Part shown: positions 22,201 through 34,270 of the stretch, one piece after another | How positions within the stretch are numbered: the stretch's first letter is position 1 | Layout: every line of letters begins with the position of its first letter | Assembly: GCA_036924285.1 (NCBI GenBank) | Contig: JAYKYS010000002.1 | Coordinates: forward strand, 8,432,001-8,496,000 | Reading direction: 5' to 3' | Source of the DNA: Asterella californica | Lineage: Eukaryota; Streptophyta; Marchantiopsida; Marchantiales; Aytoniaceae | Length of the DNA: 64,000 nucleotides | Position numbers and translations under genes: made by a program | The notes under the pieces: model-generated | Databases searched by the model: none | What the model saw: the letters and a program-made list of their open reading frames with translations, nothing else | What the model was told of the DNA's origin: nothing

Positions 22201-25200
22201 AGATGAAGCAGAAACAGAAAATGAAGCGGAGGAAGAAGACGAGAATGAATACGAAGATGAAGATGACGAAGGTAGCGAGGACATAGGAAGCCGCCTGCGG
22301 AGATCGAGTAGAAACAAGCGGAAAGCAGAGGTTTGTTGCCAAGAAGTGATTTTGAACTTACGTACGGAGTCTTTGGGTGCTGCTTTTTATGCCTAGAAGT
22401 GGGAATGCCATTTTGACCTGCGTGGTAGATAAATTGCCCCATCTAGATGGCACGCCTTCTCGTCGCATACAAATTACGTCAGTGTATTCTTAATCTTTTG
22501 GAGATGTGTTGTGGCCAGTTGGTGACATATTCTTCTTCGGGAAGGCGATTGAAAAGGAAGCGATATGATGATGCGGGAGATCAGGGTTGTAGCCGAAGGT
22601 CCTTGCGGCGTATGAAGGGCAAGCCTGCAAGAAATGGAGGGTGCATCTCGAGACACCAACCAGAATCGTCAAGTAGGCGATATCAGGCAGAATCAAGTAG
22701 ACGGCAACATCCACCAGAAAGTTCCACCAGACGCCACCAGCCAGAGCCTTCGACAAGGCCCAAAAGGCTGGCTGCAAGGAATGCTCTCACTCTGTTTTCC
22801 AGTATAAATGAGGAGGATGAGGAGGAGGCTTCACCTCAAGTAGAGAAGAAGGTTCCTGAACACGGGGAAAGAGCGTCTCGATCTGGGGAGCCACAACGTG
22901 TTCTACGCAGCAGAAATAGAGAAGAACTTGAGGAGCTCTCCAAGGCTGTGATTGCCCAAGCCAGCAAAGTGGAATCTTCTGACCTTGGTGAATTCAGCCG
23001 TCGTCCAAGGTCTGCGCGCAAGTTGATTGTCAAGTTACGAAGCGCAGCTCCGAAGATAGATCTCGAAGATTCAAAATGTGAACGGTTAAGTGAACCGCTT
23101 GTTGATACACCTGCCGCCGAGCAGGCTGTGATTTCAGACGCTCGTCTGCTCGAAGATAATGTGGGCACTTCAGAGAATGTTCCTGTGGCTCATCGGCCTT
23201 GCCGCAAAATTGTCGTAAAGCATCCACGCCAAGTATCAGTTGGCATGAAAAGACATGTTGCTGTGATAGAGTCGTCAGAGGATAATCACTATGATCATGG
23301 AAATGGAAATGGCAATGAGGCCCGCTCTAGGAAATTGGGCCAGACGTCTGACTCAGACGAAGAACGAAACGAACTGAATGACGGTGTGCCATCTGATGAT
23401 AAAAATAGCTGGCAGTGGAAGAAAGGCAAGGCTGCGAAGCGTGCTCGAGGACACGAGTCCACCGAGGGTGAGGGAGCCTCCAACAAGAGTGACGATTCTG
23501 GCAGTTGCAGAAGTGGTCAACACTTGAACGAGTTCAAAGAGGTTCAGGATGAATGGGATGGCATCTCACAGGCGAAACCTTCTTGGTGTCCGAAGGACAA
23601 CATGGCCGAGGAAGGTAAGGACTCCGGCGCTGGAAAATGGAAGACCGGTGGCCAGTCGAAGCTTCCTGTGGGCACGTCTGCTGTCCCTGAAGCTGACATG
23701 CAATCTAGTGAAGACCCGTTGATACGTGCTGAAATTGAGGGTGAGGATGCGCATGAAAGTCAGACCAACGAACTTCAGTGCAACGGACAACCATGTCTAA
23801 ACGGGAATACAATAGATAACCTTCTTTTTGGTGAATGTAGGTACTCACCGAAAAGAAGGCAGTATGGTGGAAGAAGGGATAGGAAAGTCAAAGCGAAGGA
23901 CAGAAGCAACGGTGAAACTAGTGAAAAGCCCACTGCCTACGGCGAAACAGATGTTTCGGGAAGAATGGCTCAGGAATCAGAATACAGGCTCAGGAACCTG
24001 GGGGAGCAGCCAGAATCTGGAAAAGAGATATGTGGTGATGTTGGACCTAGCCATTTGGAACCAGCTGAGGACAGCTTGGACAAGGAGCTTCCAGAAGCTG
24101 AAGCATGGGATAGACAAAGCTCTCCTGCTGATGACGGTTCTCCAGGTCCAGAGGTTTCAGAGAGACCAAGGTCTTCGTATTGCTCCGGTGACGATGGCGG
24201 TGGGAAGGATTTTCTTATGTCTGTAGACAAACAGTGTCACTCGGTTCTCGAAAGAGATGAACAACAGAATTCTGATCATGGAACAGACATGATAGAGGGT
24301 GGAGGCAACGACGAATTGGTAAACGAAGGTGACGATGAAGTGGGTGAGTCCATGCGGCAAACTGGTAGTGCCTCTGAAGAAAGTGAGGAAGAGGAGAACA
24401 GTCAAAGTGAGCTTTTTGAGGGTAATGGGACTTGCGGCAGGAACTGGGGAGATTCAGGTAATGGAGGGACTGATGGAGAAAGCGTAGATGAAGGAAAGCG
24501 GATAACAAGAAACAAGCGACGCCAGGCTGTAGGTGACTTGCACACAAGTGGAAGACAAGAGTCTACAAGCAACAGACATAATCACAGTCTAGAAGTAAGT
24601 GGTAAGGCTAGGATCCGAAACATTCAGTCCGTCCTATATGGAGGTCAGAGGGAAACAAGATCGAGAGCTGGTAAACAAAGAGCTCACTCTATCGAGCCAG
24701 TGGAGAGGATTGGTACTCGAACTCGAACTCAAAGCACCAAAGACGCACAAAGTTCCTGGCAGAATGGGTCAGGTGATCGCGTTATACGGACAAGAGGAAG
24801 ACATCAAGATCTCGTAAATAGGAATCAAGACTCTGGGACAAGGAGAGTGCGAAATGGACAAGGAAGTGCCTCGGAACAGGAAGGACAAGAGGGAAGTGTC
24901 GAGTTCGAGAGGCGAAGAGGTGTGAGAAGCTTAGACAAGGTGGAGGAGGATGATAGCAGTAGGCATCTTATGAAGGAGAGAAGAACCTCAGGGCGAGCCC
25001 GTCGGGAGGACGTGAAGAGAGAACAGCTCTCCGATAAAGAACGGGGCAAAAGCTTCGAGGACAGTCTGGGGTTCAATGTCAGGGATGTTAGGGGGAAAAG
25101 GAATCGTTTGAAGCCAGATCGAAAGAAGAAGGATGTGGCTTGGTTATTACTCACTGATGTGGAGGCGGGTACTCGGTATATCCCTCAGTTAGGCGATGAT

Positions 25201-26819
25201 GTGGTATATCTGAGACAGGTTAGTGGATAAAGTTATTATTTTGAAGACCTTGTCCTATCGTTGACTTCAGTGCATTATCTTACACTAATACCTTCTCTTC
25301 TCATTACCAGGGGCATCAGGAGTTTCTGGATTCAACAAATTCAGAGGAGAAAGGACCCTGGAAACTACTGAAGTCACCAATTCGAGCAGTAGAGTTTTGT
25401 TGCATTACTGGGCTTGAGTATGTCATTCTTGCAGAGTCCGACCAAACTTGCTGTAAATTGACATTGAAATTCTCGGACAATGAATCCAGAGTTTCAGGGA
25501 AGTCGTTCAAGGTCACCTTCCCAGAGCTGACACACTTTCCGGACTTCATTGTGGAGAAGAGCCGCTATGACTGTGCCATGAGGAAGGGTTGGGTCGTTAG
25601 GGACAAATGCCAGGTTTGGTGGAGATCACCTGACGGGATCGGTGGAGGTCAGTGGTGGGATGGGCGGGTCCAGAAGGTGAAAGCCAAGTCCGCCGAGTTT
25701 CCCGATAGTCCTTGGGACCGGCTTTTTGTGCAATATAAGCTTGATTCGAATGAACCCACGAGTCATAGTCCGTGGGAACTGTTTGAACCAGGTAATCATT
25801 GGCATGATCCTCCTCATATCGATGAAGAAAGCAAGTCTATTCTGCTGGCAACAATCCAGGAGCTGGAGAAGTCCTGCTATGTCGGAAACGAGGTATGTTA
25901 CGCAAGCCATGGACTTGACTTGGAGATGGTGAAGAAGCATGCACCAACCCTGCCTGAGTAGGTGTATCAGTCTCGTGCTCTTCTTGAATATTACTTACGT
26001 CTTTGCATATATGGGGACCACAGCCTTACAGCAGCCTTACACCGTAGCGTTCTCCGTCACTTCCCATCGCCTGAGCAGCAGTGATACTTCCAAGGTCCTC
26101 TCAGTAGAGCTCGAGTAGATCTCTTATGACATAAGTAGATATGAAGCTTGTTAGACAAGCTGTCTTTAGCGAGCTATCAAGTTAAGGCTGTGATTGAACG
26201 GTGTATGAGTATGGACAAAGATTTCACAAGCCCATAATCAAATCGCGCTGTATTTCCTGCATTGAATAGGTCAGGATTCGTCTACCTCCCTACGGAAGCT
26301 TTACGTTTGGAGACATGGAGTATATGTAATGCTAATTCTCATCCTCTTGGCAGGACGAATACGGACTCCGGCGTCTAAGTCAAGATGTTGAGGATCCTGC
26401 ATACTTGAACCGGTATTTATCCATTTCTTTTCTCTGGTCTTCAGACCGATCCGGGTGTTTTAGTTTCTTCCGAGCTGTTAACTCATTTTGATTATTATTT
26501 TGATTTGAAGTACCCGAAAGCGTTCTCAGTTTGAGGCATAATTTGCATCGTCTCACTTGTACCGCATGGTTGCAATCTCAGCACTCCGCTTCCATTGGAT
26601 CTGGAGACGGTGAAGCATAGGTTGGAAAAAGATTACTATCACCGTTTGGAAGCTTTCCGCCATGATGTTGACCTCTTGGTCAGGAACGTGAAAATGTACT
26701 ATGGAGAGGAGACTGAACAGGCAGGAAAGATGCAGAAGTTGGCTCAAGTCCTTTTCGAACGTGTACCGGATGGAGAGTATGAGCCCACTTCTAGTGATGG
26801 GGACGACTATGAATTTTAG
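13277..26819 (+). CDS. BRWD/PHIP-like WD40-bromodomain protein, 23 coding exons
   Basis: Exons: 13277-13653, 15592-15749, 15997-16236, 16447-16556, 16680-16757, 16845-16951, 17209-17303, 17753-17874, 18070-18173, 18446-18517, 18815-18893, 19104-19275, 19946-20016, 20248-20328, 20548-20618, 20832-20928, 21161-21220, 21555-21609, 21843-22330, 22519-25218, 25311-25892, 26354-26412, 26582-26819. All phases close to 2071 residues. The N-terminal helical domain (about 54-125) contains LPRRYHAWYSRS. WD40 repeats span about 245-680, with GHRNAVYC, DDGTCRIWDAR, SRDGSAIIW and GYDGRVIIWD. Residues 880-1780 are a charged, low-complexity linker encoded by one 2.7-kb exon. A cryptic-Tudor-like segment follows (YIPQLGDDVVYLRQ, WWRSPDG, WWDGRV), then a C-terminal bromodomain-like unit. 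Animal relatives are CUL4-DDB1 substrate receptors that read histone marks; a nuclear chromatin role is inferred for this plant protein. The usual bromodomain YN is replaced by YYGE, so acetyl-lysine binding is doubtful. The start is the first in-frame ATG; another Met lies four codons later. Confidence 0.9.
19479..19678 (+). repeat. 100-bp tandem duplication in a BRWD intron
   Basis: Two adjacent copies of 100 bp (19479-19578 and 19579-19678) differ at a handful of bases. They lie in the intron between exons ending at 19275 and starting at 19946. This is a recent local duplication with no coding effect. Confidence 0.85.
20929..21160 (+). other. GC-AG intron in the BRWD gene
   Basis: The exon ending KYDQ at 20928 is followed by GCATGT instead of GT, and the next exon starts after GACAAGCAG at 21160. 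Homology on both sides (KDAKYDQ then FFLGDFRPL) is exact and in phase, so the GC donor is well supported. It is the only non-GT donor in this gene model. Confidence 0.8.
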
Positions 26820-29044
26820 GTCGTGCACCCAAACATATCTGCCGTACATACTTGTAGTACTAGTATCTGTTGGGGAGGGTTTTGCGGAAGTTCTTAGGTT
26901 AAGAGTCAACCCACATTCATTCAAGGTTGTCCTCTTGTTCATTTAGTGGTAGGCGAATACCCAGCATCCTTTCTGACATGGTGGGTTGAAGAGTTGTGCC
27001 ATATTTGTCCTCCGTAACATATTGTAACCAGTCTGATCCATATTGTGTAAAATTTTTTCAGATTGTTTGACATGGTTTTTGGTGACATGCCTCTCCCGCC
27101 CTTACTCTGATTCTAGGCATGCTTTATCAGCGCGTGAGTCAAGGTTCCTACCCAAGATCAAATTCTTGAAGGTAATCGAGGGTTTCCAGTTCCTCGCGAA
27201 GGCTGTCAGAGTAGGGTCTTCTGAGCGGTTTAGATAGTCGATTTTGGTTTCGGTAGTCGATTTTACTTTCACGCAGATCTGTGAAACTACTGGATGCACG
27301 GTAGGGTTCTGAACCATGAGGTTCTCATTACGCGAGGAATTTACTTTGTGAGCCTTGGAGAATCTGGATTCCGCACAGTCAGGAGGAATGTGTTGTGACT
27401 TTGGTGTTACTTTTGTGGTATTCCGCTGGCATCTCTCGGTGGAGTAGTGTTGGAACCATTCCTGAAGACGAGGGTTGTAAGTGCGTTTCCTCCCACTGAA
27501 ATCTGTTGTGTGTTAGGTTACAGTTATTTACCTAGTAGTTGTAAGTGCCTTTCCTTCCACTTAAATTTGTTGTGTGTTAGGTTACAGTTGTTTCTACGTA
27601 GTAGATTGAAACCATTCTGTTGGAATCTTTTCTCTTATAACCCTTACATCTGCTTTCGATATCAAAGCCAAACAAGGTAAAAACCAGCAACTTGTGGTTA
27701 TAACTTTCAGCGTTGTGTGAAAACGTGCAGTAGATTTCCTCCCATTGAAATTGTGAAGTTAATAGCTATTATCGTAGACACTGAAATCGGAAGTTCTGTA
27801 GTCTATTAGAATATTGTCATATTTTGCCGATATTAACTAGATATAAATGTGTGGACGCGTATAATTTCACTATGGTTTATATTTGTGTAATTTATTGTTA
27901 ACAAAGAGATATCAAAAAAGTGAATTCATTGTGGCACGCCACATTGTGGCAAGTCTGAAATTAGTAAGGAAGATTAAAGTAAATGTATGATTCAGGGGTA
28001 AATTTTCAGACCGACGGAGATAAATTTAAAGGTAAGATTAGAAGTAAAATTTCCAATTTTTGAAACATATTGTGAATGCAAAGAGGGATCCCTCGTTGCC
28101 ACGAGGGAGGCAAGTTGTCAAGATCTCAGATTCCTTAACCAGATGTATGATTTAGATACGGGAATTTCGAGTTAGTTTCTGTAGCATCCTGGGTATTAAT
28201 ATTTGTTTTAGTGAATATTGCACAATGTAATTTTCAGAATTTGCTTACTGTAGGTAATCTGTGAAATATAGATGGGTAGGGGTAGAAGGTTAGTAACTTC
28301 GTTTAAGTATCACAATGCTGGATGTCGTAACTTGTATACTAGGTTTCCAGATGGAATATGATATGGACCATAAATATTATGGATTGGTGAAATGAGATGA
28401 TAGCTTCTGTCACTTGCACGTGTACTAAGATTCTAGATTGAGTATGATGTCATCCCGAATGTTATGATATGAGATTATGCGTTTAGTTGCTATCATTTTG
28501 TTGATAACATATTATTTTGTTAATACTTTAATGATGGGTTTTATATTATCGGTGGGAGTTAGAAGCTTGATCAATCTTTTATCATAATACGTATTGAGAG
28601 TTGGATCGAAGAGTTATGCATCTTCGAACCTAATTTTTTTTGTTTCTTTTCAAATTAATTTCGGAACGCGTCTTGATGGGAAATTTGATGGATTTCACTC
28701 TGTCTTATCTCTATTGGTTTTTTCTTCCATCGGGCTGGTTCGAATGACTTTAAGCACAATCTAAACGGACATCTGAGGAGTAAGTGTTTTCAAACTAGAA
28801 TCACTTTTTTTCTCAGTTTAACTTTGAGATGTGTCACGAAGTTTTTATGTAAGTTTGTGGGTGATGATGTCCGAATTCATAAAAGTTTGTTTTTTCATCT
28901 TATTCTAGTTTTGAATTAAGTTTTGAAGTTCATCATCGTTCAACTGCAGTTCTAGATCCTAGATCCATCTGATTGAAATCCAGCCATATGGAAGATCGTG
29001 GTGAAAGTCATGTAATCTCTCGACGGTTTAATTAAAAATCAATC
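26820..29044. other. 3' flank of the BRWD gene, AT-rich intergenic
   Basis: The first few hundred bases should be 3' untranslated region. Beyond that composition becomes AT-rich and no coding sequence is recognised. A degenerate 64-bp direct duplication, 27474-27537 and 27538 to about 27601, is the only structure seen. Confidence 0.5.
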
Positions 29045-29170
29045 TCATCTTATGTTTTTTGAGGTTCGTCTTATATATTGTTCTAAAGCATCTCATTTAG
29101 AAACATGTCATCTTATGTTTTTTGAGGTTCGTCTTATATATTGTTCTAAAGCATCTCATTTAGAAACATG
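29045..29170 (+). repeat. perfect 63-bp tandem duplication
   Basis: Positions 29045-29107 and 29108-29170 are identical over 63 bp, and the next four bases start a third copy. Identity this high points to a very recent slippage or unequal exchange event. Confidence 0.95.
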
Positions 29171-31139
29171 TCATTTTTGTATTTTGTGAAATATGCGCAC
29201 ATGCATGCAAGCACTTGGCACCTGGCATCCATGTAAGACGTCACATCAATGTATGTGAATTGTCACATCATCATTTCATCTTTATCCAAAGTAGCACCAC
29301 ACTAGTATCATATTGTCACATGTGCATCCAGTGATACGCGTCAATGCCCTGTCATCCGAGAGATCATTCAACACCTGACATCTTAGTAAAAAGTGCCACA
29401 TCAACAAAAAGTTAACATGTGTTAATCTCCCAACGCACTTTTTGATTTCTTGACATTGAGAATCTCGTGGAATTTTAGAATCTAAACTACGAGGTGTTAT
29501 TGAACTGAAAACATAAAGGTTCTTGACGATTGAGATCTCTAGTAAAGAACAGCAAGGAGGAGAAACAACCACGAAGTGTTTTCTCACATTGAGAATCTTT
29601 TCTCTATAAAGATTCAGTTTTTATATAATTGTATACTTATAAAGTTTATAAATTAAAAACATTATACATGGTCTTCATTCAAACTTTCTCAAATCCAAGT
29701 CTAACGCTAATATTATGAAACATATATTAATATAAAATTAACATCTTCAGTTACAAAAAACATTTCACAGCAATGATCTACACTTCCAAATGCGTATAAA
29801 CTTTCAGCAAAACAACTATCTACAAGTCACACATCAATAATTAAAATTCAGATGAGTCAAAAACATAACATCAAAGATACTACTTAAGACCTATGTACAA
29901 ATTATTATTATATAATACAGAAATTGTGTTCGTATAATTGCTTTCCACAATCGCTATCAAGGTGAAAGAATTTATTTGGAAAAGCTTCTAGATAGATGAG
30001 ACATCTAACTATTTTAGAACTAATTATACCTAGTACAAACAAATAAGACTTCTCCTCTCACAAAACAACAAAAATATTTTTGCAAAAAAAGAAAACATTG
30101 ATTATTATTTACTGCTTATTATTCTACTTCTTTCACATAGTATCACTTCATAATATGACTTTCTTATTCATCTATTATTTCTCGTAGATCACGATATAAC
30201 ATAAATAATTTATAAATCAAAATACTTTTTTCTTTCTCCATACAAGAATACATACAATTTTCTTTTTCATACACTAAGGATCCCGTTTGGGATGTGTTTG
30301 CCGCCAGAAGAACATGCAAGAGAGGTCAGATGGATGAAAACTACTACTTTTTCATAGAGTAACTCAGGTACGCATCCTGAAGTTGAATTGGAGAGAAAGA
30401 TAGTATTTGGATTAGGCAGACATAGCTCTTTACCAAGGTGTCAGGTATAGTTGGAATCGACTCTGCGAGGAGAAGATGAGAAAGAGATAAGATCAAGATA
30501 AATTAACCAATTTCCGCAGAGAAACTCTTGGACGTGTCCTTAAATAGGATTGAAGAAAACAGAGAGAATTCAACTCAAGGGAACGTAGCTTCAAGTTAGA
30601 AGATTTATCGGGAGTGTATTAGATATCTTCGGAATCAGCTTTTCGAGGAGAACAAGATGAAAAATTCATGTACAAGAAAATGGGCAGCATTCCAACAAGG
30701 AAGGAGAAGGTAGAAGGGAAAAATACTTCAATGTTTAAGGAGACATAGCTGTTGGTAAGAAGTTCCGTTTGAAATACTTTGGGTATGGTTAGAAAGATAT
30801 TTTTGAGGGTTATGAAGTGAGGTTGACAGATTTTGGTTAGGATGATTTGTGTGCAAAATTTCCAGATATCTGAAGTTCAGTTGTAAATTCTATGTATAGG
30901 GACAAAAATGCACAAGGGTTGGATTGGATATTTGGAATTCAGCATTGTTGTTCTTCTTTCTCGACTGTACATACTTTCTACAGCCAAATACCTCACGTAT
31001 TCTCGGTCATATCTTTTGCACCTTAACATAGGACAGGTGATGAACTTGACGTAAAAAAGTCTGGGTAGAAAGTTGTAGTGCGTTAGAAAAAGAAGCGATA
31101 ATGAGTGGGGATGGAGATGACGTTTGTATTTCTAGAGGA
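29171..31139. other. AT-rich intergenic, no gene seen
   Basis: No coding sequence is recognised. The part near 29200-29430 has several short ACATCA, GACATC and CACATC words like those in the U3 of LTRs in this window, in the opposite sense to those near 31200. It may be an old LTR fragment on the minus strand. The rest is AT-rich with no structure I can name. Confidence 0.4.
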
Positions 31140-31940
31140 CTACCAAAAGTTCAATCGGATCTGACTTGGCAAAAATGCTGACATGGCAAAAATTTGTGAC
31201 ATCTGCTTACATATTAGAATATTATGATGTCGCAAGTGCTGATATGGTTGTGAATAATGACTAGATGTTGCTGCTGATTCAGCAGTGAGGTGGCAGAATA
31301 TTTTGACATGGATGACTGCATGGCTGACGTGTGGCAGTATGCATGCCAACCACCTAGCAGTATGCATGCATGCCAAGTGGTTGTAACACATGGTCATCTA
31401 GGTAGGTACTTGGAAGAGTATAAAAGGACGGCAATTTTTTTCATTAGGGGGATTCTTGGAGGGAGCCATCAAGCTGCTGCTTTTCAAGGAGGGATTTTCG
31501 GGACTTGGTGGAAGTTGCCCTCCCAACATCAAAACAAGCCTCGATGTTGTGAAGGAAATTCAGATGAAGACGACGAAATTGAGTAAAAAACTTCAAACTT
31601 TGAACCGCTATAACTTTTTGGGTCAGTTGGGACCAAAACGGATATCACTAGAAAGCTGGTGACAAGAGCTTTCGAGCATAACAGAAAATTTCATATTTGG
31701 AGCTCGTATGAAAAAGTTATGATTCCGCTATAATTACTGGAGTACTTCGAGCGCATAGATGTTGAGGGAAACTTTGTTTGATGCATGCTGAATAAGTTTG
31801 GAAAAGAATTTCCGAGGACTATGTATTGCAAGCATTGAATTTGAGTTTAAGGTATTTGTGTGATCTATTTTAAATCTGCTTGTACATTTCGTGTTTGTGT
31901 GAACCAAAATAAATGATAATACAACTGTTTTATGTGTCAA
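31140..31940 (+). mobile_element. possible solo LTR or LTR plus leader, plus strand
   Basis: Repeated TGACTTGG, TGACATGG and TGACGTGT words at 31160-31340 precede a good TATA box, GTATAAAAGG at 31418-31427. After that comes a purine-rich leader-like stretch with CCGCTATAAC-type words at 31605 and 31732. This arrangement is typical of plant LTR U3 and R/U5 regions. The ends were not found: there is no convincing TG/CA boundary, primer site or target duplication. An ordinary promoter of an unannotated gene cannot be excluded. Confidence 0.3.
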
Positions 31941-32623
31941 CGGAGTTTAGTCTCATATATTGTTACGTATCTTCTCGCTCTTGATCTTTTAAGAATTTTT
32001 TACTGCCATATATCCTGCATATTCTCATATGCATTTTCACACAAACAAAGATATGACAACATCATCCAAAATCCATGTCACATCATGTCACTTAAGTGCC
32101 AGGTCACTCTCATAACCTAGTCAACATTGACATACTGCCACATCAGAATATATCTAGTCATAAAATTTCCATATCTGTACTTTTTTGGTATTTGCCATGT
32201 TAGCAAGGTGTCATGTGTCAGAACTCGGACTACCAGTCTGCATATCACCTCCTCAACCTATCAAATCTTCAACCTCCTATAACCTTTTGTTTGAACTTCA
32301 TTTGTGTTTGTTCAAAATCTAAAATTGGACTACACAAACCACATGCTAGTCTAGACGCAACAACGCGTGAAAGAGTGTTTCTGTTGTCTGAAAGTTTCAT
32401 TCTCGAAATCTTACCAAGAAAATGAAACAAATATATTCCATAGATGGATGCCACAATGCAACCATTTCTTGGAGTGCATGAATTCTTAAGTGCTCCACAA
32501 TGTAGAGGTCATCTCTAAACGACGTTTTCGAAAAACATAAAGTAGATCTAGTTTTTTTTTACAAAAATCTAAATATCACATCACGCAACTTTGATTCAAA
32601 CTTTTTTGTCGTACGATAGCTTT
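31941..32623. other. intergenic, no gene seen
   Basis: No coding sequence. ATGTCAC, GCCACATCA and TGTCATGTGTC words at 32070-32230 mirror the TGACATGG words near 31200 on the opposite strand. This suggests a second LTR-like fragment in inverted orientation, but no alignment could be run. Confidence 0.35.
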
Positions 32624-33629
32624 CTATGCGTGATATTCATAACTCATCCACTTCTCAATATCTTTGTCATTCCAGGATGGAAAGATGAGGATAAGGTTAT
32701 CTTTGTCGTACAATGCAGCGACTGGATAGCTAACGATGAAAGCTGTCATCTCTTTTACCAACTCGTTGATTCTTTTACGTTCAGAGGAGCTTTTGAGCTT
32801 CTTTGTCACATATTCCACAGCTAACGCTAGCCCAAGTTGACTCCACACTTGTATACATCTCCATAGGTTCCTCCACCAAATCTTGTGGTTCGATCACACT
32901 TGGTAACTGAGTGTATGGACCGTACTCAATAGATCATACTGTCAATATTGGCTCACACATCTTCATCTTGTAGCTATATGATTTGGTGTCACCGACATCA
33001 TAAGATTTTCCAGCAACAAACCAACCTTGCTAAATCTGAACTCTCTCTCAAAATCTTCTTGAGTTTTGGTTCTCTTGAAAGTTGAGTTGACTATCCATGG
33101 TAGCTCAGCTGTTTCTTCGTTCCAAGTTTTGAACACCGTGTTCGTCAACTAACGATCGTATTCTTCAATCCAATTGTAAGGAAATAAATCCAACCATCTA
33201 TTACCGATCCTCTATTTCATCAAGAAAATGCTCCAATGATGATACCTCCGGGTGGAGAAGCAACAGTATATGCTTCTAGTGCTTTGGTAATTAACACAGT
33301 CTTAAATCTAATTAATCTGTCCAAAGATTCTAGTGTGTAGAAATCTTGTCGACAAGTAGATTCACACAATGGACCGATTTAACAAATCATATCATCCATG
33401 CATGACAAAAAATTATATTTTCTCTCTGATGAGAAAAAGACCCCGTTTGTGAAGCTCGACCTGCTTGCTTACTACTCCTTTTCCCTTGAGACTTCTTCTT
33501 TGACCCATGGCTTGATGACTCTTCTGCTGGACGTTTATACTATACATTCGATACTTCCTCTTCTTCCGTCGATGATGATGTTATCTCTAGAACTATAATT
33601 TCTTGTCTTTTTTCACAAGGAGATGTCAT
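32624..33629 (-). pseudogene. decayed coding remnant of unknown family
   Basis: The minus strand has coding character in pieces over 1 kb. It starts at an ATG (33629-33627) with MTSPCEKRQEIIVLEI, then SSSTEEEEVSNV, a TAG, and a Ser/Lys-rich stretch with SHGSKKKSQGKRSSKQAG. After a break, a second frame at 33148-32963 includes FRFSKVGLLLENLMM. The same frame, with stops between, resumes at 32848-32624 with LALAVEYVTKKLKSSSERK and ends KWMSYEYHA. An acidic/basic N-terminus and a helical C-terminal part suggest a DNA- or RNA-associated protein, perhaps transposon-derived. I do not recognise the family. At least three in-frame stops and one frameshift make it nonfunctional. Confidence 0.4.
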
Positions 33630-33719
33630 TGCGATCACAACACATTATCACAATAACTGTACATGTAACACCACCTCCAAGAGTCCAACCGCAACCACAA
33701 TGCAAACTCGTACTAACAC

Positions 33720-34080
33720 ACTGAACGTAGTGTAGTATACTATTAGTCCAAGGGTCAGTTCACCCTAACCCAAATGAGGATAGTGAGTGCAGTCCACATA
33801 GCTAGCAATACAAAGAACGTAACTCTTCATCAATAACTGCACAACACACTCATCACTGTCTCTCAATATATCACTGGCCCAATGATCATATCACCCTAAC
33901 CCAAATGAAGGTTGTGAGTGCAGCTCATGTAGCTAGTAATATAAAGAATGCAACTCTTCATAATAACTGCACCGCACACTCGTCATTGTCTCTCAGTATA
34001 TCACTGGTCTAATGTTCGTATCACCCTAACCCAAATGAGAATAGCGAGTGCAGGCCACGTAGGTAATAATATAATGAAGA
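33720..34080 (+). repeat. three-copy tandem repeat, period about 130 bp
   Basis: The word CACCCTAACCCAAATGA recurs at 33761, 33892 and 34022, each followed by GAGTGCAG and an AGCTAG or AGGTAA word. The period is 130-131 bp. Copies differ by scattered substitutions. CCCTAACCC resembles a plant telomere-type word but occurs once per unit, so this is not telomeric sequence. Confidence 0.75.
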
Positions 34081-34139
34081 CTATCTAATAAATAAATATC
34101 ACGAGGAGAAGAAAAGAAGGAGGTCAGAAAATATTCTGA

Positions 34140-34270
34140 TAAGTAGAGCAAGCAAGAAGAGAAAAAGAGAGAGGAAAAGAGAGAAGAAAAGATAGAAGAA
34201 TGAGAGAGGAGAAGGGAGAAGAGGAGATGAGGAGGAGGAGAATGAGAAAGAGGGAGGAGGGAGGAGGATC
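34140..34270 (+). repeat. purine (GA)-rich low-complexity tract
   Basis: About 130 bases with almost only A and G on the plus strand, changing from AAGAG-type to GGAGG-type units. Such tracts can form triplex DNA or act as GAGA-type promoter sites in plants, but nothing else supports either role here. Confidence 0.8.

Noticed and set aside
21939..22442. 167-codon minus-strand frame
   Set aside because: It is antisense to an acidic low-complexity exon of the BRWD gene; biased codon content keeps the opposite strand open.
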